Part shown: piece after piece, positions 14,301 through 19,750 of the stretch
Layout of the letters: each line of letters opens with the position of its first letter
How positions within the stretch are numbered: position 1 is the stretch's first letter
Source of the DNA: JAICLL01 sp035252155
GTDB lineage: Bacteria > Planctomycetota > Planctomycetia > Pirellulales > JAICIG01
Direction: 5' to 3'
DNA length: 19,750 nucleotides
Assembly (NCBI GenBank): GCA_035252155.1
Contig: DATFDL010000336.1
Coordinates: 1-19,750, forward strand
Position numbers and translations under genes: made by a program
The notes under the pieces: model-generated
Told to the model about the DNA's origin: nothing
The model's input: the letters and a program-made list of their open reading frames with translations, nothing else
The model's database searches: none

Positions 14301-15326
14301 ATGCAAAAATCGCAACGAGCGGTCAATACAGCATCCAAGCCCATCGTCTGCCCCGATTGCTCGGGCGGCTTCACGCGGCGAGATTTTGTCCGCACAGTGG
14401 GCGGGGCGGCCCTGGCCGCCAGCATGCCGTTGATCGGCGACGTGCGGCCGGCCTGGTCGGCCCCGACCGCCAGCAGCGGCGCCGAAACCGCCGCCAAGCG
14501 GCTGTACGAGTCGCTCTCCGACGAGCAACGCAAGACGATCTGCTTCGGCTTCGACGATCCCTTACGGACCAAGATCAACGCCAACTGGGCCATCACCAAG
14601 CCGACCATCAGCGAATTCTTCAGCAAAGAGCAACAGGCCACGATCGACGAGATCTTTCGCGGCGTCACCAGTCCCGAAGGCTACGAACGGTTTCTCAAGC
14701 AAATGGACGACGACGCCGGCGGCTTTGGCGAGTACCACGTCGCTCTGTTCGGCACGCCCGGCAGCGGCAAGTTCGAGTTTGAGATGACCGGCCGGCACAT
14801 GACCATCCGGGCCGACGGCGACAGCGTGGAGAACGTCGCATTCGGCGGTCCGATCATTTACGGGCATGGCGAGGGCGATGGCCAGGCGGGTCTGCCCGGC
14901 AATGTGTTTTATTATCAGACCAAGAAGGCCAACGAGGTCTTCGCCGCGCTCGACGGTGCCCAGCGCCAAAAGGCCCTGGTGAGCAAGGCCCCGCGCGAGA
15001 ACGAGGTGCCGGTGCGCGGGCCGCAGGCCACGTTTCCGGGCATTGCCGTCGGCGAATTGTCCAAGGACCAGCAAGGACTGGTCGAAGATGTCATCAAGGT
15101 CATCCTGGCGCCGTATCGGCAGGAAGACGTCGACGAGGCGTTAGCAATTCTCAAGGCCGAAGGCGGCCTGCAAAAACTGCACGCCGCGTTCTACCAGAGC
15201 GACAACCTGGGCGACGATCAGGAGTGGGACATTTGGCGGTTGGAGGGACCGGGCTTTGTCTGGCACTTCCGCGGCTCGCCGCACGTTCACACCTACGTGA
15301 ACATCGCCAAGCCGAAAGCCACCTAA
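14301..15326 (+). CDS. Tat-exported DUF3500 family protein
   Basis: The protein has 341 residues. The N-terminus has a CPDC pair (C17, C20) and then a twin-arginine signal TRRDFVRTVGGAALAASMPL (25-44), with a likely cleavage near AWSA (51-54), so the folded protein should be exported to the periplasm. The mature part has segments typical of DUF3500: LYESLSDEQRKTICFGFDDPLR, YHVALFGTPGSGKFEFEMTGRHMTIR, FGGPIIYGH and GPGFVWHFRGSPHVHTYVNI. GTPGSGKFEF resembles a P-loop by chance but the context (a beta-rich exported protein) argues against ATP binding. The family has no firm function. The gene is followed by a palindrome and the convergent LRR gene. Confidence 0.88.
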   Translation: MQKSQRAVNTASKPIVCPDCSGGFTRRDFVRTVGGAALAASMPLIGDVRPAWSAPTASSGAETAAKRLYESLSDEQRKTICFGFDDPLRTKINANWAITKPTISEFFSKEQQATIDEIFRGVTSPEGYERFLKQMDDDAGGFGEYHVALFGTPGSGKFEFEMTGRHMTIRADGDSVENVAFGGPIIYGHGEGDGQAGLPGNVFYYQTKKANEVFAALDGAQRQKALVSKAPRENEVPVRGPQATFPGIAVGELSKDQQGLVEDVIKVILAPYRQEDVDEALAILKAEGGLQKLHAAFYQSDNLGDDQEWDIWRLEGPGFVWHFRGSPHVHTYVNIAKPKAT

Positions 15327-15350
15327 TTCCACAGCTCGACGAAATTACAT

Positions 15351-15417
15351 CCATCGGAGGATGGCCTTCTAGGCCGTCACCCACATCGGGACGGCCTGGA
15401 AGGCCATCCTCCGATGG
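15351..15417. repeat. 67-bp palindrome between convergent genes, possible bidirectional terminator
   Basis: The arms 15351-15378 and 15390-15417 are 28 nt, complementary except for one G-U type mismatch, with an 11-nt loop. They begin CCATCGGAGGATGGCC. It sits between the stops of the DUF3500 gene (plus) and the LRR gene (minus). No T-tract follows on either strand, so a terminator role is only a guess from place; it may be another dispersed element. Confidence 0.75.
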
Positions 15418-15423
15418 AGTTCT

Positions 15424-16251
15424 CTATTGCACCCGGACGCCGTAGCTCTTGAGCGCGGCAATTTGCTCGTTCTTGGCGGCGTCGTTCAAGGGATTATCAG
15501 CCAGGTAGAGCCGCAAGTACGGCGCGAACCGCTTTTCGCCCTCGGCGTCGGCCTTGGCCGAAGCCACCAGCGGCGATAAGTCCTGGATTTTGTTCCGTTC
15601 CAGAAAGAGCATGCTCAGTCGCTTGAAATTGCCCAGCGTGGCGATGTCGGCGATCTGGTTGTCGCTTAGCTTCAGCAGCGAAACATCTTTCAGTTCGGCC
15701 AACGGCGCCAGGTTCGACACCTGGTTCTTGGCCAGGTCGAGTGACGAGAGCTTGCCAAGCTTTGCCAGCGGCGCGAGATCGGAGATCTGGTTGCCCGCCA
15801 AATACAAAGCCGAGAGCTTCGTCAACGGTTCGAGCGACGGCAGCGAAGCGATCTGATTGTTCGATAGTTCGAGATACTGCAGCGCCTTGAGATTAGCCAG
15901 CGGGGCGGCGTCGGCAATTTTATTGTTCGAGAGGTCGAGCGACTGCAAATTGGCCAGGTCTTTCAGCGGCGCGATGTTCGAGACCGCGTTCTGGGCCAGG
16001 TTGATTAGTTGCAAGTTGGTGCATTTTTCGAGTCCGGCCAAATCGGCAATGCCCTTACCCTTGGCCTCCAAAATAAACACCTTCCGGAGATCTTCGTCGG
16101 TCAGCTCGGTGTTCGGATCTTTCTTGTCGAACAACATCGCCCGAACCGCCAGCTCGAGGTTCTTGTCGGCGAACGGCCCGGCCCAGGCGGGCGAGGCTGC
16201 CAGCAGCAGGGCAGAAAGAATCAGGACGCAACGCAACACAGCAGGTCTCAT
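15424..16251 (-). CDS. Secreted leucine-rich-repeat protein
   Basis: The protein has 275 residues from ATG 16251, with a GAGGAG site about eleven bases upstream. A signal peptide (LRCVLILSALLLAASPAWA, cleavage near residue 24) directs it to the periplasm or beyond. A short cap (FADKNLELAVRAMLFDKKDPNTELTDEDL) is followed by about seven 22-residue repeats of the form LxxLxxLxLxxNxIxDxxPLAxL, for example LQSLDLSNNKIADAAPLANL and LSSLDLAKNQVSNLAPLAEL. This is the internalin/SDS22-like class. Such proteins bind other proteins or cell surfaces; the ligand is not known. It ends with a partial repeat, SYGVRVQ, so it appears complete with no membrane anchor. Confidence 0.93.
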   Translation of the reverse strand: MRPAVLRCVLILSALLLAASPAWAGPFADKNLELAVRAMLFDKKDPNTELTDEDLRKVFILEAKGKGIADLAGLEKCTNLQLINLAQNAVSNIAPLKDLANLQSLDLSNNKIADAAPLANLKALQYLELSNNQIASLPSLEPLTKLSALYLAGNQISDLAPLAKLGKLSSLDLAKNQVSNLAPLAELKDVSLLKLSDNQIADIATLGNFKRLSMLFLERNKIQDLSPLVASAKADAEGEKRFAPYLRLYLADNPLNDAAKNEQIAALKSYGVRVQ

Positions 16252-16305
16252 CGTTTCTCGTTCTCCTCAATATTCTACGTTGGCTTGCACGCTATCCGAG
16301 CGGTT

Positions 16306-16396
16306 CTGTAGGGAACGCCCTCCGTGGCGTTCCGCGAACTGCGATTCGGCCCCGCGCTCCCCTCTCACGGAACGGCACAGAGTCCGTTCCCTACAG
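16306..16396. repeat. 91-bp stem-loop repeat element, copy 2
   Basis: The arms 16306-16334 and 16368-16396 are 29 nt each, 25 of 29 positions complementary, around a 33-nt loop. The left arm differs from the left arm of the copy at 4659-4749 at only one position, and arm and loop lengths are identical, while the loop sequences are unrelated. It lies in the 192-bp spacer between the divergent LRR and glycosyltransferase genes. Confidence 0.85.
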
Positions 16397-16443
16397 GTCT
16401 CGCTTGGAACGTTGCCGCATTGCTATTGTAATTAGCGGCTCCA

Positions 16444-17886
16444 ATGGATTCAGTATACCGCATGGACGACCCTTCTTCAGCCCGGCAAGCGGCTTTTCGG
16501 CTGGCCTCGACGTGCCTGGCCCTGCTCGTCGCCTTTGTGGCCGGCCATTTTTGCCTGCGGTGGCTGATGCTGCACACCGGGCTGGTGCTGGGTGCGGTGC
16601 GGCCAGGCGTCAAGGTCTATCGCATCGTTCCGCTCTATGTCTATTGGCATCCTCATTTCAAGACCGGCGTGCTGATCGCCCTGGTGGTGTTGGCGAGTTT
16701 TTTCTGGTGGGCGTGGCGGTTTTGCCTGCGGCCCACGCCGGCGCGCCATATCGTGCCGGTCTTGATGATTTGGCATCTCGCCATCGCCATCGCGGTGGCG
16801 CTGATCGACGGGGGCCCCAAAAAACTTTGGGAACCCTACCACATTCACCATCGCAGTGACTACATCGGCGCGGTCGAGCGAATCGATTCGCCGCGGCAGT
16901 TCTTGCACGACTATGCGCGGCTGATGCCCGAACTGCCGTTGCACTGCCGCCATCATCCGCCAGGCGGGCCCCTATTTCTGTGGTGGATCGCACGGCTCTT
17001 CGCGGCTGGTCCCGTGGCCGCATCGTGGGCGACGCTGTTGGCGGCCAGTCTCACAGTGCCGGCTGTCTACCTCTGGTCCCGCGAGGTGCTCGACGAAGCG
17101 CCTGCCCGGCTCGCCGCGTGCTTGTTCGTGCTCGCGCCGAATGTCGTCTGTTACACGGCCACCTGCATGGACGCGGTCTTCATGACGCCACTGGTGTGGA
17201 GCTTTTATCTGCTGTGGAAGGCCCGCGGAAGCTATCCGCTTGTCTTCGGCCTGGCCGCTGGGCTGGCGGCCTCGCTGGCGGCACTGATGACGTTTTCGAT
17301 CTCGTTCGTGGCGCTATGGGCGGTGGTGTTGCTGGCGATCACTGGTCTGGCCGATCGACCGCGACGGGCAAATACCCTACTCGCATTCAGCATGGCGGTG
17401 CTCACGGCCGCCGTTTTCTATTTCGTGTTATACGCGTGGTCGGGCTACAACTTGTTCGAGGTGCTCGACGCCGCCTTTCAAGGTCAGGCCGGCGTAATGA
17501 AAGGCCGGGGACACAGCTCCCTGCGTCAGAGCGCTTTTTTCGCCCTCACCAATCTGGTGGCGTTTCTCTTTTGCGCCGGCTTGCCACTCACGGTACTTTG
17601 GTTTCAGCAACTTACGCGCGAGCTTCGTTCCACAACCGCCAGCCGCAGTCGATGGTTGACGCTGAGCTTCGCCTTGGCGTTGCTGTTGGTTGATCTGGCG
17701 CCGCTTTACACACTGGAGACCGAACGAATTTGGATCTTTATGGTTCCTATGTTGGCGATCGGAGCGTCGTCACGCCTCTCGTCCTACGTCCAGGAAGCAA
17801 GGCCCTCGCCGCTGGCGCAGGCCACACTGCTCTTGCTCGCCGGTCAGACGGTGATCATCGAGATGCTGCTCGATATGGTTTGGTGA
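16444..17886 (+). CDS. GT-C type membrane glycosyltransferase (family 39-like)
   Basis: The protein has 480 residues from ATG 16444; an ATG at 16462 is also possible and neither has a ribosome site. It is strongly hydrophobic with roughly ten to eleven membrane helices, for example LALLVAFVAGHFCL and VLIALVVLASFFWWAWRF. A long first outside loop holds HIHHRSDYIGAVERI and then HCRHHPPGGPLFLWW (H170-H171, P172-P173), the HPPxxP-like motif of GT39/ArnT-type enzymes that use lipid-linked sugars. Such enzymes move a sugar from a polyprenyl carrier to a protein or lipid outside the membrane. The acidic residues usual in the first loop (DE or ED) are not obvious. The substrate cannot be named. The downstream deacetylase-like gene faces it, so the two are not one operon. 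Confidence 0.86.
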   Translation: MDSVYRMDDPSSARQAAFRLASTCLALLVAFVAGHFCLRWLMLHTGLVLGAVRPGVKVYRIVPLYVYWHPHFKTGVLIALVVLASFFWWAWRFCLRPTPARHIVPVLMIWHLAIAIAVALIDGGPKKLWEPYHIHHRSDYIGAVERIDSPRQFLHDYARLMPELPLHCRHHPPGGPLFLWWIARLFAAGPVAASWATLLAASLTVPAVYLWSREVLDEAPARLAACLFVLAPNVVCYTATCMDAVFMTPLVWSFYLLWKARGSYPLVFGLAAGLAASLAALMTFSISFVALWAVVLLAITGLADRPRRANTLLAFSMAVLTAAVFYFVLYAWSGYNLFEVLDAAFQGQAGVMKGRGHSSLRQSAFFALTNLVAFLFCAGLPLTVLWFQQLTRELRSTTASRSRWLTLSFALALLLVDLAPLYTLETERIWIFMVPMLAIGASSRLSSYVQEARPSPLAQATLLLLAGQTVIIEMLLDMVW

Positions 17887-17911
17887 TCAAAGCGCCGCGA
17901 GCGTAATTCAA

Positions 17912-18099
17912 GGGTGCCACGGCATCCGCCGCGGCGCGCATGGTGTCGATCTAGGACGCGGCGCAAATCGCCGCGGCGGACGCCGTGCGGGGTGAACCGA
18001 GCCAGCCTCCCAGAGTTCGGGGGCGGCACGGCGTCCGTCGCGGTGGCAACGGCCGCGAGCATTGTGTCCTCACTCGCCGCGACGGATGCCGTGGCACCC
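17912..18099. repeat. Nested inverted repeats with GGCATCCGCCGCGG core
   Basis: Four copies: 17912-17936 (plus), 17969-17988 (minus), 18025-18044 (plus) and 18075-18099 (minus). The outer two, starting GGGTGCCACGGCATCC, are complementary at 24 of 25 positions. The inner two share GCACGGCGTCCG. The plus-minus-plus-minus order can form two side-by-side hairpins or one long stem. Confidence 0.8.
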
Positions 18100-18165
18100 C
18101 GCGGTTCGCCGAAGTTCTCCGCAATGTTGCGCGGCTACGCGTGACACTTTTGCACGAGCGGTACT

Positions 18166-18200
18166 CGCTCGCTCAGGCGAGCGGGAGGCGTTAGCCTCCC
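18166..18200. repeat. Twin adjoining hairpins
   Basis: CGCTCGC-TCAG-GCGAGCG (18166-18183) is followed by GGGAGGC-GTTA-GCCTCCC (18183-18200), sharing one base. Each has a perfect 7-bp stem. They lie about 90 bp past the end of the deacetylase-like gene, read from the minus strand. Confidence 0.65.
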
Positions 18201-18293
18201 GGTGATACATTTCGATGGAACACGGTCGAACCTCGCCACGTGACTTTGGACCGGAGGAACTACCGGCAAGCTTACGCGTGCGGCTCGCCTGAC

Positions 18294-19412
18294 TCATTGC
18301 GGGCTGCGTGAAACATAGCATTGCAATGCATCCCAGTCGGGCGTGGTAAGCCCCGCCTCGGCCTGATGCACCAGCGCGGCCATCTCGCGGGCGGTGACGT
18401 AGTAATATTCGAAGCCGGGCGTTTGCTGTGCGTACGCCGCCAACGACTCGTGGAACCGTCGCGTTGGCTCGCCGAGCAGCACGGCGGCATTTTGTTCGAG
18501 CGCGCCGTGTGTGTGCAGCTTGACAAAACGCCAGTCGGGGCGGCCGATCACCGAAACGCCCGCCGCCAACCACAGCGGCAACCGCTCCATCGTCGGGGGC
18601 TGGTTGCCTTGTAGCGTGCCGTTCTCCAGCCTGGGCAACAGGCCCCATTTGCGGCGGCGCCAGTCGAGCCCCAGCGGCCCCTGCACCAAGAGCAGCGAGC
18701 CGGGCGGCGCGGGCCGGCCTACGCAAGCGGGCGTGCCGCGGTCGTGCGATTTGGGCCGCAGCGGATCGTCGACCGCGTAATAGATGCCGTTGATCGTGCG
18801 CGTCTGCCCCGGCGCCGGGGCGCACGGTAGCGTGAAATCGGCGTAGCAGCCCGTCTCGCGGAGCACGGTCAGCTCGTCATTCACGCCGCACCAGCGGCCA
18901 TCAGGCCGTGCGTTATCCAAGGCCCAGTTGCCGTGAATGAACCCATAAGTAATCCGGCCGGCGGCGTCCTTGTCCAGCAATCCATGCCGTTCGTGCAGCA
19001 GCCGCGCAAATCCCAATAGCGACTCCCGCAGCCGGTCGGCATGGTCGTTGTCGTGGTGCAGGTGGATTTCGACTTCTCCGTAACCTTGGCGGCAAAGCTC
19101 GGCCAGCGGATCGAGAAATTCCGGAGCGTACTCCTCAATCGGGTAAAAAAAAGTGTGCTGGGGCGGCCGGCCGCGGCTATCGGTCAGGCCGGCTACGTGC
19201 GCTGGATATTCGCGGCGCCAACGATCGACCCGCTCCTGCTGTACGCTCCGCGGCGGATGATCGCGCATCGGCTCGTAATGATCGGCGATGCACAGGAACA
19301 TCCGCAGCGGTCCGGTGGTTGGCCGCCGCAAACTTTGGGTCGCCAGCCGTCCGAGATTCGTCAGGTGTAATCCGCGCGGGTGCAAGAAACGGTCGAACGA
19401 TAACTTCGGCAT
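18294..19412 (-). CDS. Polysaccharide-deacetylase-like protein
   Basis: The protein has 372 residues from ATG 19412 (MPKLSFDRFLHPRG), with a weak GGGTGA ten bases upstream; an in-frame TTG at 19430 is less likely. It has no signal peptide or membrane helix. The segments MFLCIADHYEPM (D44, H45), VEIHLHHDNDHAD (H117, H119, H120) and YGFIHGNWALDN (H160) are placed as in NodB/glycoside-hydrolase-like barrels, where a His-Asp set holds a metal. I recall similar uncharacterised proteins from exopolysaccharide loci, so a carbohydrate role is plausible, in keeping with the glycosyltransferase next door. The exact activity is unknown; it could also be an inactive relative. Confidence 0.78.
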   Translation of the reverse strand: MPKLSFDRFLHPRGLHLTNLGRLATQSLRRPTTGPLRMFLCIADHYEPMRDHPPRSVQQERVDRWRREYPAHVAGLTDSRGRPPQHTFFYPIEEYAPEFLDPLAELCRQGYGEVEIHLHHDNDHADRLRESLLGFARLLHERHGLLDKDAAGRITYGFIHGNWALDNARPDGRWCGVNDELTVLRETGCYADFTLPCAPAPGQTRTINGIYYAVDDPLRPKSHDRGTPACVGRPAPPGSLLLVQGPLGLDWRRRKWGLLPRLENGTLQGNQPPTMERLPLWLAAGVSVIGRPDWRFVKLHTHGALEQNAAVLLGEPTRRFHESLAAYAQQTPGFEYYYVTAREMAALVHQAEAGLTTPDWDALQCYVSRSPQ

Positions 19413-19461
19413 GTTGACTTGGTCACCCAATTCTCACGGACGCAAAGCGACATGCAGTATT

Positions 19462-19750
19462 CTACCCGCCACCGCCGCGATGTTCACCTCCGGGATTCAA
19501 GAGCACCAATTCCCCCTCGTTCAGACCGTCAAGAACCTCGACCAAGGCGTCGTTGGCGAGACCGAGCTTCACCTCGCGCCTCGCCGCCCCGCCCCGTTTT
19601 TTCACCCGCACGCACGACTGGCCCCGCTCGTCTGTCACACAGATCAGCGGAATTACCAGCGCATGCGCACTGTGTTGGACGAGAATTTCGACCTGGGCAT
19701 TCATGCCCGGCGTCAATTGCTTGCCACGGTCGTCCAAGGCAATGGCGACG
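19462..19750 (-). CDS. HlyD/RND-type efflux periplasmic adaptor, C-terminal fragment (5' end outside window)
   Basis: The frame is open from the stop at 19462 to the right edge with no in-frame stop, so the N-terminal part lies outside. About 96 residues are visible. GMNAQVEILVQHSAHALVIPLICV is the typical 'G(M/A)xAxVxI...L.VPxxAV' strand pattern of the membrane-proximal domain of adaptor proteins (MacA, HlyD, AcrA class). It is followed by VRVKKRGGAARREVKLGLANDALVEVLDGLNEGELVLLNP, the pattern of 'VxVGxxxxxxVEVxxGLxxGDxVV'. Such adaptors link an inner-membrane pump to an outer-membrane channel. The C-terminus ends in a glycine-rich tail (GGEHRGGGG). The pump itself is not visible. Confidence 0.88.
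   Translation of the reverse strand, partial: VAIALDDRGKQLTPGMNAQVEILVQHSAHALVIPLICVTDERGQSCVRVKKRGGAARREVKLGLANDALVEVLDGLNEGELVLLNPGGEHRGGGG

Larger units (their letters stand above)
17887..18293. other. 407-bp intergenic spacer filled with palindromes, no gene seen
   Basis: This spacer lies between the ends of two convergent genes. It holds four copies of a GC-rich motif arranged as nested inverted repeats (17912-18099) and two adjoining hairpins (18166-18200). The two short open frames in it read through the repeats and look like by-products. Confidence 0.75.

Noticed and set aside
14755..14785. GTPGSGKFEF as a P-loop ATP-binding motif in the DUF3500 protein
   Set aside because: There is no Walker B or surrounding NTPase fold, and the protein carries a Tat signal for export to a compartment without ATP.
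17912..18200. CRISPR-like array
   Set aside because: The repeats alternate in orientation, vary in length and have no regular spacers; they are palindromic elements.

Overview
The window looks like a chromosomal segment of a planctomycete, probably of the Pirellulales type. The evidence is high GC, few Shine-Dalgarno sites, a fused Ser/Thr kinase and tubulin-like protein, an ECF sigma factor with a membrane anti-sigma partner, a DUF1844 protein, a DUF3500 protein with a Tat signal, and many spacers filled with imperfect palindromes and AT-rich 'GGCAAAAAAATTG' repeats. The assignment rests on gene content and recall of such genomes; no search was run. I see no tRNA, rRNA, CRISPR array, transposase or prophage.

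Layout. (1) Positions 1-6406 are a signalling block. On the minus strand an FHA plus degenerate-EAL protein (3421-4581) overlaps, by GTGA, a kinase fused to a tubulin/FtsZ-like domain that runs off the left edge (1-3424). Across a 436-bp spacer full of hairpins, a divergent gene (5018-6406) encodes a REC-GGDEF-CBS protein whose receiver and GGDEF motifs have lost key residues. (2) Positions 6547-8587 hold an ECF sigma factor and a membrane-anchored anti-sigma-like protein, with copies of an AT-rich repeat on both sides of the anti-sigma gene. (3) Positions 8785-11956 (minus) look like a housekeeping operon: arylamine N-acetyltransferase, a TPR-like protein, ribose-5-phosphate isomerase A and a DUF1844 protein. 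(4) Positions 11991-15326 (plus) hold an S9 prolyl-oligopeptidase-type peptidase, an orphan VapB-like antitoxin and a Tat-exported DUF3500 protein. (5) Positions 15424-19750 hold a secreted leucine-rich-repeat protein (minus), a GT-C membrane glycosyltransferase (plus), a 407-bp repeat-filled spacer, a polysaccharide-deacetylase-like protein (minus) and the C-terminal end of an HlyD/RND-type efflux adaptor (minus, cut by the right edge).

The most unusual part is the left block. A kinase that could phosphorylate itself or its tubulin-like polymer is translationally coupled to an FHA protein (a phospho-threonine reader) whose EAL domain appears catalytically dead. Next to them lies a second apparently inactive c-di-GMP-type protein. 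This suggests a phospho-regulated cytoskeletal or scaffold module that reuses pseudo-enzyme c-di-GMP folds; this is an inference. The second theme is repeats: two 91-bp stem-loops with 29-nt arms and 33-nt loops of different sequence, a pair of hairpins differing by a compensatory base pair, and a palindrome that also occurs in frame inside the anti-sigma gene.
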